Part shown: piece by piece, positions 45,827 through 57,329 of the stretch
How the letters are laid out: every line of letters starts with the position of its first letter
Position numbering within the stretch: the stretch's first letter is position 1
Assembly: GCA_020284085.1 (NCBI GenBank)
Contig: JACEVL010006447.1
Location: 1,763,745-1,827,744, forward strand
DNA: 64,000 nt
From: Aporrectodea caliginosa
Taxonomy: Eukaryota; Annelida; Clitellata; Crassiclitellata; Lumbricidae
Reading direction: 5' to 3'
The notes under the pieces: model-generated
What the model was told of the DNA's origin: nothing
Database searches by the model: none
Seen by the model: the letters and a program-made list of their open reading frames with translations, nothing else
Translations under genes and position numbers: made by a program

Positions 45827-46558
45827 CTTATACTCAGTCTCTGATCGAGGTACATGTACTGCGAGCGTACATGTACTGATGAAGGTGCGGCGCTTAGGCG
45901 TGATACACAGTTAGGCTTGCATCTGTTTACATCGGATTTTTCAGTTCAGAAGTGTTCTTTTTCGCTCGTTTTTGGCTGTTATATAGCTTTCGGTCTTATC
46001 TTTGTGATTCTTTACTCGGATTACAAAGTTTGCGTCAGTTTCGAACTTTATCGGACCGTTATGGATATGCCTAACGTCGTCTACTCTGGTGACCTACTTT
46101 GGTCGTTACGCTCTGTTGCGTGTAGGATTAAACGTGCTTCACGTAAAGCGCTGTTTAACGCTTATACTCAGTCTCTGATCGAGGTACATGTACTGCGACC
46201 GTACATGTACTGATGAAGGTGCGGCGCTTAGGCATGATACACCGAGTTAGGCTTGCATCTTGACGCCCGACTTTGATCTCCTTCTCAACCCGTTGTTTGG
46301 TTAGACAGTCAGCTGGATGCCAGTCAGCTGGACCTACTCAACCGCGACCGATTCAATCACAGCAGTGCCAACCGGGCGCCCCGCCGAATTCCTCGTCGTC
46401 TCCTTCATCGTCTTCTGTTCCTGCTGCTGCTGTTGCAGAACGCTCTCTTCGTCTGGCTACACTGAATGCCAGATCTATAAAGGAGAAATACGTCGCCATC
46501 GTCGACACCATCATCTCAAATGAGCTCGATGTTTTGGTGCTAACGGAATCTTGGCACC

Positions 46559-47694
46559 CAGTGGCTTCTATCCCCCTAAAGAACCGGGCTCAATCCATCC
46601 CCTTCCTCCCTCTCGGGCAGGGCCTTCCCTCTCCCATATTGCCGACATGTGTTTTAGCTCATTTCTGATTAGATCAATGTATCTGTAATCCGTAGGTTTC
46701 GTCTGCAAAAAATCATCAATCCAACTTCTATTTATGCGAAGATTTCTTTCATCAATCCAGCTTCCATTTAGGCAAAGAATTATTTTCATCAATCTGGCGT
46801 CCATCTTAAATTGACCATATAGGCTACAACGGATACCAATGCAAAAATAATTAAAACACCTAAATTGGAGGATTACTGGTAAAGTTGTTCAATGTTTAAC
46901 CATGTGAGTCAACGAGTGTGAATTAGCCTAAGTAGATTAAAATGTTGCATTCGCCGCAATGCAACAAATTCATCAATCTACTCAACTTGAGTTGAGCATT
47001 AATGCACTATGGCATGGACAGGAGAGTTGCCCACAATGCGATAAGGATCATACATAAACATGAGCGAAAGTAGGAATTTTTTATGGGTGGGCAAGAACAA
47101 ATTTTAGGGGTGGAAAAGTTTTGAATTGTTGGCACTGGGACTGTGGCATGGACAGGAGAGTTGCTAACAATGCGATAATGATCATAAGCATGGGCTTCCG
47201 CAGGAATTTTTGGGCAACACATTTTTTTAAACGGTGGCAAAGTTTTGAATTGTTGGCACGGGGACTAATGAAGGTGCTGAAAGCAACCTATCATGTCACC
47301 CTCAGCGCTTTTATCATGCGGCAGAGTAGGCCTATTTTAGTTAATGAAATACGTAAGTGAAAGCGGATTTTTAAGTTGAAACCAATGTAAATGTTTATTT
47401 TTGTCACAACTCTATGCAGACGATAATGTCGCGCGATTAAGTAGGTATACGATAACTCCATAACACATTAACTACAGTGTGTTAACAAAATCAAGCGACT
47501 TAATTGGAAGGTGTGACGGGTTCACACTAATAATATTTACACAAGAAAAGTGGGTCTTTAATTCTGTCACAGGACTGTTAGTGAAGACTCTGTAACTTAT
47601 AGAAAGTGTGATAAAAATTTGAGAAGAAACACTTCCCCCCTGTTTTTCACTGGGCTCAACTTGCGCCCGCCCTGTATAGGGATAGAAGCCCCTG
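46559..47694. mobile_element. hAT-type element inserted in the LINE endonuclease
   Basis: Perfect target duplication TTGGCACC (46551-46558, 47695-47702). Ends CAGTGGCTTCTATCCC and inverse CAGGGGCTTCTATCCC. Taking out the element and one duplication rejoins the endonuclease frame (LTESWH...GYSVID). Cargo includes 35-bp minisatellite units (46705-46800) and a tandem duplication (about 47010-47270) related to 1420-1510. No transposase. Confidence 0.88.
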
Positions 47695-48075
47695 TTGGCA
47701 CCAAGCGTCGACAGATGTCTCGCTTCTCCGATCTATACCTGTGGGCTACTCCGTCATTGATCGCCCACGTCCTCCGTCATCGTCGGACATTGCCTCTCGT
47801 GGCGGGGGCATTATTATCTACCATCGCGATCATCTACACGTTAAGACGATCGCCCTCTCCTCCTCTCCTGCCACCTTCGAAGCCCTCGCTGTCTCTGTCT
47901 CATCCTCCTGTGGGCCGCTCACTGTTCTAGCCATCTATCGCCCTGGATCCTCACCTCCGTCATCCCTGTTCTTCGATGAACTCGGAACAGTTCTTGAACA
48001 GTTTGCCCTTCATAATACGCAATTGGCTATTCTCGGCGATTTAAATCTCCATCTTGAGAATGCGGCATTGCCATC

Positions 48076-48153
48076 TTCATCATAATTATGTGTGCTTAAT
48101 TAGATTGTGTAGATTCGTAATTAAACTGACGTTCTATTTGTATGGTGGCTTTT
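48076..48153 (+). repeat. 78-bp templated insert in the LINE
   Basis: Copy of 45463-45540. Without it the LINE frame reads on (ENAALPS then MDFQLNMEQF). It brings in-frame stops. No clear target duplication. Confidence 0.85.
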
Positions 48154-49586
48154 CATGGACTTCCAACTGAACATGGAGCAATTTGGATTAGCTCAACATG
48201 TATCCTCGGCGACGCACCAGGCAGGTGGTTGGCTGGACGTGGTTGTCACCAGGGATGACTGTTCTCCGCGTGTTGAGGTATTTCCTCCAACCATCTCGGA
48301 CCATGGGTTGGTCACTGCCACCATTCCGTTTCTGCATGAGACGCCACTCTATGCTGTCAGACAGATCCGGGGATGGCGACGTCTTGATCGTGAAACGTTC
48401 ACGGCTGCTGTTCTGGCTGTTCCAGCCTTTCAAGACCCGATACAGTTCCAGGATGAACCTGCAGAGCATCTCTTCCACATCTTCCAACGTGAGATGACTG
48501 CAATTATCGATCGCCTACTCCCTCTACGTCAGACAAGGATGCGTACTTGACCTTTATCCCTCTGGTTCGATGGGGAATGCTACACCTTACGTCGTCAAGC
48601 TCGTCGATTGGAGCGCGTGTTTCGCCGCAGCGGCCTCGCGGATGACAGAGCCGCTTGGGTGAAATTCGTTCGCTCTATGCATCGTCGCCACAGGGAGAAG
48701 GAGGGTCAATACTGAAAGCAAGATCAAGTCCAGTTCTGGAGACCCCAGACGCTTATGGTCCACCTTCAAGGACTTGCTGGGGAGTTCAGGAGCTACCTCA
48801 TCGCCGGCCCCTCCTCCGTTCTCGGCTGACGAATATGTCAAATTCTACACCGATAAGATCAATGCTGTTCGTCGTGACACTGCTGATCGACTCTCCGCCG
48901 CCCTCGTTCTCCTCGACTGAGCTCTCTTTTACCACCCTTGCTCCGGTCACTGAGGCTGAGCTGCGTCGCCTCATCCTTGCCTCTCCTGCCAAGTCGTCGG
49001 AATTGGATCCGCTTCCGACCTTTCTCATCCAGGAGCAAATCGAAACTCTCCTTCCGTTTCTGACGATCCTCTGTAATTCTTCTCTACGTGATGGTATCTT
49101 GCTGGCTTAACAGAAACGTTCCATCATCATGCCTACCCTGAAACAGATTGGACTGGATCCCTCTAGCCCTTCTAGTTATAGGCCAATATCTAACGTTACC
49201 TTTGTCTCTAAACTAATCGAGAAACTTGTAGCTTCCCAGTTACTTAGTTACTTAGATGGTAATAACCTTCTACCTTACCGTCAGTCTGGTTTCCGTAAGG
49301 GGCACTCCACCGAGACTCTCCTTCTTAGCCTTCTTAATGATGTATACAGTGTTATTGGCCGCTCTCAACTTACTCTTCTTGCACTTTATGACGTAAGTGC
49401 AACCTTTGACAAGGTAGACCATGATCTTCTCCTGCGTCGCCTTTCTATTTCATTTGGTATCTCTTCCTTGCCTCTTCAGTGGCTTTCTTCATATATATCT
49501 GATCGCTCGTCATCTACTGTCTTCCACTCGTCGCGTTCCCCTTGGATCCCTGTACCTATTGGCCTTCCTCAAGGTTCTGTGCTTGG

Positions 49587-50519
49587 CAGTGATGTGGTCT
49601 CGAGACCGCGGTCTTGGTCTCGAGACCGTCTCAAGACCGAAAAATGCGGTCTTGGTCTTGGTCTCGGTCTCTAATGTACCGGTCTTGGTCTTGAAAGGTT
49701 CGGTCTTGGTCTTGGTCTTTGTCTTAAAGGTGTGGTCTTGGTCTTGGGCGTCTGGTCTCGGTCATTCGTCCTTTGGTCTTGGCCTTGCGCCTTTGGTGTG
49801 GCTTTTGGTGGGAACTAGAGTCGGTTATTTGTGAAATGTTGTCGATAGATTCGGTTATTCAGGGACTTCTGAGATATCTTCGAATTCATGCGACGATCCG
49901 CAAGGACAAAGCGAGAGAAGACCTCGTTGTTCGCTTCTTATCAGAAGCAACAACAAAACGTTGAGGCACAGTTAACCCTGCTTTCTGGTGCTTTAGTGAC
50001 TAGTTAGGCTTACAATGATGCAGTTTCTTGAGGCAAAATCAGTAGGCCTAGTCGGGTAAGCGATGCAGATCAGGTATTTGGTGGGGAATTTTTCTCTACT
50101 GGCAAACTTTTTGTTTTCCGCAACAGAGATCATGTCACTTATGCTGAGAGTGTGTTTAGCTATAGTGTGCTCTTGACCTCGCAGACTTGGGGACAAAACT
50201 GTAACTATAAATATAATAAGCATCTGATCTGAATTATGGGAATATGTAAAACTACAATTGAGAATTGCGTTTATGGTCTTGAGGCTTAGATCTTGGTCTT
50301 GGATAATGCGGTCTTGGTTTCGGTCTTGGTCTTGGACCACACGGTCTTGGTCTTGGTCTTGGACTACGCGGTCTTGGTCTCGGTCTTGGTCTTGGACCAC
50401 GCGGTCTTGGTCTCGGTCTTGGTCTTAGACTAAGCGGTCTCGGTCTTGGACCCCGCGGTCGACCCCGCGGTCTTGGTCTCGGCCTTGGTCTTGGAATTTC
50501 GGTCTCGTCCACAACACTG
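49587..50519. mobile_element. hAT-type element with GGTCTTGGTCTC minisatellite, inserted in LINE reverse transcriptase
   Basis: Perfect target duplication GTGCTTGG (49579-49586, 50520-50527). Inverted ends CAGTGATGTGG and CAGTGTTGTGG. Both sub-terminal regions (49598-49760, 50275-50505) are arrays of GGTCTTGGTCTC/GGTCTTGGACCACGC. Removal restores [13 protein letters not shown] exactly. The middle (49800-50270) has no domain. Confidence 0.9.
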
Positions 50520-51525
50520 GTGCTTGGCCCTCTTCTCTATATCCTCTTTACTGCTGACCTTGAATCTGTTCTCGCTTCTAGTGACCTTTCTGGCCACTCA
50601 TACGCTGATGACCTCCAATCTTACTTGCACTGCTCTGTAAGGGATGCTTAGAGTGCTGTTCGCTTGATGTCTCGTGCAACTGACACTCTGTCTGCCTGGC
50701 TTCTTCTAATCGCCTGAGACTTAATCCCCTTAAGACCCAGTTCATATGGCTGGGTACTCGGCAAAACTTGACCTGAATTTACTTGCAGCTGAATTTCCTC
50801 TAATTTCATTCTCTACCTCTGTACGAGACCTTGGTGTCGTCCTTGATCAGGAACTAACCTTTTCTAAACACCTCTCCTCTTTGTCTCGCTCCTACTTTTA
50901 CCATCTTCGTCAACTTAGGGTTGTTGCTCGCTCTCTTTCAACCTCTGCTGCTTCTACTCTTATCCATGCCTTTGTCTGCTCTCGTCTAGACTATTGCTCT
51001 TCTCTCTACACTGGTCTTCCTCAAGTCCACTTGTCCTCCCTTGAGAGGGTCTTTTGGTCTGCGGCGCGCCTTGTTGGTCGCATACCTCGCTATGGTAGCA
51101 TATCTTCCTACATACATCATACTCTTCACTGGCTTCCCCTCCGGCAGCGTATTCTGTATCGGCTCTGCTCTCTTGTTTGGCAAAGCGTCTTGGGTACAGC
51201 TCCTCGCTACTTATGTTCCTCCTTTGCTCTCTCTTCCTCTTTTACTGGTCGCTCAGCCCTCCGTTCCTCTTCTCGGGGTGACTTTTTGGTTCCATTTGCC
51301 CGCACTGCTACTATGCAGCGCCGAGCATTCTCTGTTGTTGGCCCAACAGCCTGGAATGACTTGCCATCTTTCCTTCGCCTTTCTCCTCGTGTTCACTCAA
51401 CTTCCTTTTACGCCCTATTAAAGACTTTCCTGTATGATCAGGCCTGGCTCGGGAGTGCTTCTGAGTAGAGCCCCTTGAAGAGGCGCTATATAACTTCTAA
51501 GATTGATTGATTGATTGATTGAGCG

Positions 51526-52000
51526 GTTGACTGCCGTGATGTTTTCTCAGCATATGTATGGCCGTATGGAAAACTTATTTTGCCTTCTGAACATAGCTAA
51601 ATTTGCCAGCAGATTTGTGTCTAGCAGTGGCCTAAATTTACGGGTAACTTTAAATAACATAAACGCTCACGATTTATTATGTGTCAGCACAAACTTGCTG
51701 AGTACTGTAATCTCAAAAGTTGTAGGCTACTTGTGTGGCTCAGAGGGAAGATGCTTTGGGGCCATGGATCTAATTCTTGCTTTTGGGCCAAGTTCAGCAG
51801 AGGGAATTTAATTAGATAGATCCAACTCAAGGACTGTCTGCTGGTTGATGTTTACGAGTGTTAAAGAGGGAGATTAATGGTGCAAACATTGAGTTACATT
51901 GACGGAAAGACAGGGTGATTCAAAGTAAAGATAAGAACCAGTGACAGCATAAGAAGCAGTGACAGCAGAGAAAGAGACAGAGAATGCTCAGTGACTTAAC
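51526..52000. other. No gene seen
   Basis: A nominal open frame over 51515-51811 begins in the (ATTG)n tail and has no domain; treated as unique non-coding DNA. Confidence 0.4.
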
Positions 52001-52870
52001 AAACTGAAGGAGAGGCAGCCGGTGAAATATAAGAGAGAGGGAGCTGTGACGTAACAAGTAAAAGCAGAGAAAGCGGATGATAAAGAGAACAGTGACTTAA
52101 CAAACAGAAGGAAAGACAGCAGGGACCAAAGATGGTAGGGAAGAACCAGTGAGATACATTATAAGCGCTAGAGAGCGTATGACGTATATATTTCCTTCAG
52201 GTCGCAGTGAAGTCACAATCGCTAAGCGACCTTGACCACCAAGCTAGGCATTATAAATATAGATATCGATGTTTACTTTTGTATAGCCTATCACGGCTGA
52301 AGTTGTACTGTGAAATGAAGCTTGCATGACGTCAGCCAGCGCTCATTAACATAATTGGTGACGTGTCCACGCAATACACGTCGATGATGACGTCGATTGC
52401 TCGATTATGACGTCAGTCAACGCTCATTTTGGCTAGCTTAAGGTCCAAGGCCGTTTTGAATTGGCAGCCTCAACATAGATGGTAGATGCTCGCTCTAGTA
52501 ATATATTTATATATTACATGTATACATCTCTATGGGAAGAACCAAGAAAGAAAAGTTCACGAGTGCTAACGAGAGGGAGTAATGACGTAACAATAGAGAA
52601 AGATAGGTAGCGGTGACGTAAGAAACAAAAAGTAAGATAGACGGCGGGTACCAAAAGGAGAGAGCAATGACGAAACAAACAGAAGGAAAGAAGCGGGTGC
52701 CAAAAAGAGTGACGTCATGAACAGGAGAAACAACGAGTAAGAAAGCGCTGTGACGTATTAAAGAGAATCAAACACAGCGGGTAACAGAAAGAAAGAAGAA
52801 ATGATGTAACAAACAGAAAGAAATACAGCGGAAGACAAAGACAGAGAGCAATGACGTAACAAAAACAGAG
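51890..52870 (+). repeat. Degenerate purine-rich repeat bearing TGACGTAA sites
   Basis: About 40-60 bp units of the form CAGTGACGTAACAAACAGAA plus GGAAAGACAGCGGGTACCAA, irregularly spaced, interrupted at 52180-52530 by unique DNA with CRE palindromes. TGACGTAA-like cores occur at about 52047, 52583, 52614, 52751 and 52853, with variants TGACTTAA, TGACGAAA and TGATGTAA. Confidence 0.65.
52326..52428. promoter_or_regulatory. Paired CRE palindromes in a repeated 22-bp block
   Basis: ATGACGTCAGCCAGCGCTCA (52326) and ATGACGTCAGTCAACGCTCA (52407): the same block, 81 bp apart, two differences, each with a perfect TGACGTCA. A TGACGTCG lies between them. CREB/ATF binding is inferred. Confidence 0.4.
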
Positions 52871-53076
52871 AGAGATTTGAAGCGGCGAGGGAGGTAAGGC
52901 GACTGTAGACGGGAATGCGTTGGTTGGGCTTCGTATAAATTAAATGTACATATAGGTCCACGTCTAGTTTACTGTGCACTGTTTCATTTCTCAGTACAAA
53001 GTTTCTGCGACCGCTCGGCGCTATGAAACTCCTTTGCTGCTAATTATATTTAGTTATTAATTTAGGTTGACAATTC

Positions 53077-53078
<2 letters not shown>

Positions 53079-53107
<29 letters not shown>

Positions 53108-53140
53108 GTCTGTCTGTCTGTCTGTCTGTCTCTGTCTGAG
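53079..53140. repeat. (TCTG)n microsatellite
   Basis: TCTG units with one TCTC break. From 53140 to 54540 I see only unique AT-rich DNA. Confidence 0.9.
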
Positions 53141-54562
53141 AGCCTATTAGCCGCCTTTATAGATAAGTTCAAGAAGACATCATGTCAATCATGCATCTAA
53201 AGTTTGTCTATTAAAGGCTATCTAATTAACTGTTGATTTAAAAGAAAAGCTTAAACCAGCATCTCTTGTCGGTTAACTTATTTAAGTTTATTATAGCCTA
53301 GCCTATCTAACCTCTCTCGACAAATCGTTAATTCTTCTGGATTAATTGGTCCATTTGCATAGAAATCGGCGCCTTTACCGCTGTTCCCTTGCATTCTCCA
53401 TCTTCTATAGATTCCTCTTCTTGGACCTTGGTCGTTGGTGTCCGCCGGTCGTCGGACACCATATATTCTTCATAGACTCTGTAGATAGCTCGAAGCTTCT
53501 CTCCAAGCTAAGATGTTCAGTTTGCTACCACTCGCGTCAAATCAGTTCCTTTCAGCTTTCACTTATAACTATGCTAAGTGAAGGTTCGCAAAAATAACGC
53601 TCGATCACTCTGGGCTTAAATACGCTCCAGATACACGCAACCGGACAGTTCGATGTAGATATCTCGACGCTAATTTCACTCCTAAACGTTTGTCTGATAG
53701 AGTTTTACCCACATGACTACTGTACGTCAAAGTTGATCGATAGATCGAGGAAGCTCTTTCTACTCGATCGACCAGGAGCGGATTGCTTGACCTTTTTACG
53801 CAAGACGGCGGCAAAATTCAGTCGACTGAGCAGACGACTCTCGTAGGCTAGTTCGTTGACATTCACTGCTCACCACATAAATTCAACATAGTCCCGAAAC
53901 AGTAAATATACCCAAATCCTAGCTAATTATTTTAAATCCTAGCTAAATATTTAATCCCCTATACAATGCTGATTTTTAGATGCTGGTTAATTAATTAACT
54001 TGAATAATTAAACTGCCATGCATTAATCTATGTTTTCCTAACACTCTACATGTACATAATAAATTATAAACATGTCCTTACGTATACATTAGTATAAGAT
54101 GAAACTGTCTTGTCAAGGGGAATTGTTACATGTTCCATTATGTCGTCATCTTAATGTAGCATTATGATATTTCTTAAGGTTCTCTGTAGTAGTCCCCGGA
54201 GACAGTCGCTAAGGAATTACCGACTGACCTAACAGGCTAACAACAGTCGACCATGCTTGCTTACCAACTGACTAAGTCGCTTGGACTTGTAGACTGGCTG
54301 AACTGAATCGACTTCTTAGGAATTGTGGTATGTCTAGTAGGCCTAATTACTTAATGTAATGCATTTTACAGCGCATACTGTACTGACAGACCGTTGACTG
54401 AAATGTTACTGTGAATTTATGAAAGGTGATGGATGCAGATGAGTACGTGTTTATAAAAGGAATAAAACACATGACTAAGTCGGAAGCTGCAGTGCAGTGC
54501 TCGATCAATTCCATATTGATTAATTCAGTGGTTCACGCCATTACTTAGCCAACTCATCTATA

Positions 54563-54754
54563 ATGACTACACTGACCGTACACTGTCGTTCGGAAGATGA
54601 GACGGTGAGGGAGAGGATTGGCCACCCGCCCTCATATGCCGAGGCTAAGAAAATGAAATCGCTAACACTTCATACCTATGGCTGCCTCAGGGCTAGCTTA
54701 AGGAATGCTTTTGTTCTTCTTCACACCATTTTCAGAGCAAGGCAACTTTATTAA
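54563..54754 (+). CDS. Hypothetical short ORF, 63 aa
   Basis: True ATG. Product has an acidic-basic first half (HCRSEDETVRERIGHPPSYA) with a PPSY motif and no recognised domain. It could be a first coding exon of a gene to the right or chance; no splice partner was found. Confidence 0.2.
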   Translation: MTTLTVHCRSEDETVRERIGHPPSYAEAKKMKSLTLHTYGCLRASLRNAFVLLHTIFRARQLY

Positions 54755-54946
54755 AAGTCAATCAGTCAACGGCACTTTACCTTAAATTGTTTGTTTTAAT
54801 GATGAGCAGCTTTCTTTGCAATCAAACACTATGTTGCCGCGATTGTTGCGACTATTTATGCAGTATGCTTTAAAATAGTAATAGGCCTATGTCTACTCCA
54901 GCAGTGATATTTAGCAGTGTTTCACGTTTCTGGCCCATTCTGTCAT

Positions 54947-55111
54947 TCAGCCGCGGCGACCCTCGGACCCTGTAGCAGGAACACAGCACCCTTTGAAGGC
55001 AGTGACGGCTCCCAAGATAGGAAACACGACTAAGCAAACAGCAGCAGTTGAACAGTTCAGTAAAAATAACTGAATAAACGTAGAAACTAACAATAACGAA
55101 ACCAATTTCAT
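54947..55111 (-). CDS. Hypothetical small secreted-type peptide, 54 aa
   Basis: True ATG at 55111, stop 54949-54947. N-terminus MKLVSLLLVSTFIQLFLL looks like a signal peptide or membrane segment; then a second hydrophobic stretch, a CC pair and a C-terminal GSEGRRG. No homologue recognised; could be chance. Confidence 0.2.
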   Translation of the reverse strand: MKLVSLLLVSTFIQLFLLNCSTAAVCLVVFPILGAVTAFKGCCVPATGSEGRRG

Positions 55112-55204
55112 GGCTTGGGTTTCAATGGAGTTTAACAGGCGCTGCAATCACTTGCTGCAGGTTAGAAAAAGTAGTGTATACAGTTTATAATTGTCATGAT
55201 TGCT

Positions 55205-55596
55205 TGACGTCATATGCGACGTGGCAGACACCACGCAGGCAGGCTGCAGGTAGTAAGACCGGAGACAGCAACTGCATGGTGATCTAACATCGACTTATTG
55301 TTAATCTGTTGCATTGTGACTCGTATATAGGCCTACTCTATAATTAAGCAAGTGTTGCTTCTGTCCTGCTGTTGATGTCTTCGTCAAAAGACTCGAAACT
55401 CGGAGACCGATAATAAGCAAAATATCAAGCAAACGACAATGACAATAAATGTGATTTGAAACATGTTTTATCATCAAAATGGAAATTTGTTTTTTTTGGG
55501 AGAGCTTTGTGACGTCATTTTTGAGGGTGTGTTACTTTTTGTGACGACGTGTGACGAGGAGGAGGGGTAAAATATCGGCCGAAATCGCTTGACGTC
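55205..55596. promoter_or_regulatory. Three perfect CRE palindromes
   Basis: TGACGTCA at 55205-55212, 55510-55517 and 55589-55596 in unique DNA, with GACGTGG and GTGACGACGTGTGACG nearby. With 52327, 52408 and 52710 this makes six in 3.3 kb. Confidence 0.35.
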
Positions 55597-56099
55597 ACTT
55601 AGCAACTGGTTTCGACTTGAGGGCTTAGAAGCGGATGGTGGTGGTGGATGACGGGTGGATGCAGAGACTTCTCTGTAGGACTTTGCGCTTTAATTGTAAC
55701 CCATCAGGCGTTAGAGACGGCGCTACAGAAGTTTAAAACAATAATTTCTGATTGTCACAATGGGCGTGTCTATGCAATAGGGCATACAACAGCAACGGTC
55801 GGAAATGTTCCATATGTTAATTAAGGTAGTGATGCATTATATCATGTTTAGCCCTGTTGAAGCCACGATTTGCTTTGAAAGTGACCATAGCAAAAAACTA
55901 ACAGTGTGGATTATAGCAGCGTTGGCCTCTGTCTATAGCCTACGTACGAGCCTCAGCCTCTGTTTCTCCATCAATTCGTTTTCAAAGTGCTTTGCTTATT
56001 TTGTGCAGACGCGCGTAGGCCTCGGCCAAGCGCGACAAATTTATATACATTTTGTTGAAAACATTCGTGTCGGTCGGGTCCATTGGCTGACATGTGCGT

Positions 56100-56420
56100 C
56101 GCAGCTGTCGACGACGAACGACCGAAGACGTCGATAATCGTTCGACTGTTTGACTTCACCTCCGTCAATACGACCGACCGACCGACCGATGAGGCGGCCA
56201 CGGCGGGCGGCGGGCGAGCGCTCCTCCGCCGATGACGACGGCGGCGGAAGGGGCGGACGGAGGTCGACCATTATTTGCATCCATAGTCGTCCCAGCTGCT
56301 GCCGTCCAACCATTGACGTCGTCTCCCTACATTATTCACACACACCACGGTTGAGAGGAAACTACGGGTTGTGCGGCGGCTCAGTCGTCGTGTTGTGTGA
56401 TGTAAAGAGTAGGAGTAAAG
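56100..56420. promoter_or_regulatory. GC/CpG-rich promoter-like patch
   Basis: Sharply GC-rich relative to its surroundings, with many CpGs, a (CGAC)n run at about 56170, an octamer ATTTGCAT (56272-56279) and GACGTC at 56314. Open frames here on both strands are low-complexity Arg/Gly/Ser. Possibly a promoter or first exon; direction unknown. Confidence 0.3.
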
Positions 56421-57076
56421 TAAAAAAGAAAGGTACAGAAAGGTACAGATAAGTGTAAACTCACATATTTATGCTGAATATTGACGCTACATAAATAGAC
56501 ATCGAAAAGAAAGTGTCCATATTTGCCTCTTGGTCTGTCAATAATTGAAAGCTATGAAGAAGTTCCCACATTAATATATTTAACTAAATGAAGGAATTTC
56601 TACAGCGCCACTATCCTAACATACAACTCGTAGACCATATTTTAATCAGTGTATTGTTAGTCGTTGGATTATATCTACATGTAAAATATATCACTGTAGC
56701 CACTAGCCTGTACACTCGGTCGCCAGCTGTGAACCGATGATGCATTTATATGCATGCAAGCCATCACCACACACCACACACACCTATGTTTAGGCCTGAT
56801 AGTCACGTGTTTCCAACACCTGAATTCTAATATCCTTAGTCCATATAGAAACGGCTTAGGCGTCGTATCGGGACCTTGTTTCTCGCGGTGCATCGTGGCG
56901 GCGGCGGCGGTGGCTGTTCAGCTGGACGGACGGACGGATGGAAGGACACGGTGTCTGCTAGTAGCCGTTAAGGCACCGTTCGTTCACCTGTGGATCAGTT
57001 AGACTTTTTCCACAGTAGAGTCGTCTGACTCGTCTCGTCAGTTGTCAACGCCGATGGATCCAGTGGTTCCAGTTGG

Positions 57077-57325
57077 ATGATCACAGGTCTGCATACAACT
57101 GGAGCAGGTCTACTGAGCGCCGAACGAGCCAGGGATTCTAATTCTCGCCCTCACGGACGAAAGCCTCAGTGGGATCTCTGGAGATCTGTCTCAGATCGGT
57201 GGGACTTTCGTTCGTCTGGGAGAGAAGGTTCGAACTCCAGACCACCATTGGTCCACGCCCAACGACCTCTCAACTCCAGGCCGTCTTTAATGTTCCCGGT
57301 CGCTGCGTCGTGCATGCAACATTGA
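57077..57325 (+). CDS. Hypothetical ORF, 82 aa
   Basis: True ATG. Arg/Ser-rich product with a repeated NSRP motif (DSNSRPHGR, SNSRPPLVHA, LNSRPSLMF) caused by repeated AACTCCAG-type DNA. A second small GC-rich patch (56880-57300) surrounds it. No domain; possible 5' exon. Confidence 0.2.
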   Translation: MITGLHTTGAGLLSAERARDSNSRPHGRKPQWDLWRSVSDRWDFRSSGREGSNSRPPLVHAQRPLNSRPSLMFPVAASCMQH

Positions 57326-57329
57326 CGGT

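Larger units (their letters stand above)
45827..51525 (+). mobile_element. L2/CR1-type LINE, near full length, interrupted
   Basis: 5' region has two 98-100 bp direct repeats (45827-45924, 46161-46260; 334-bp spacing), like tandem 5' UTR monomers. The endonuclease starts at about 46440 (LRLATLNARSIKEKYVAIVD, LTESWH), continues after the insertion at 47703 (GGGIIIYHRDH, ILGDLNLHLEN, SDHGLV) to 48547. Reverse transcriptase: SSYRPISNVTFVSKLIEKLV, QSGFRKGHSTETLLLSLLND, DKVDHDLLL, LPQGSVLG, then after the second insertion [17 protein letters not shown], and the C-terminal region to a stop at 51466. The 3' end is GCGCTATATAAC(ATTG)n. The few frameshifts and stops (about 48547, 48700, 48915, 49108, 50650) make it inactive but fairly young. 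Confidence 0.9.

Noticed and set aside
53346..53597. 83-codon frame
   Set aside because: Opens with TTG rather than ATG, has no domain and no splice context.
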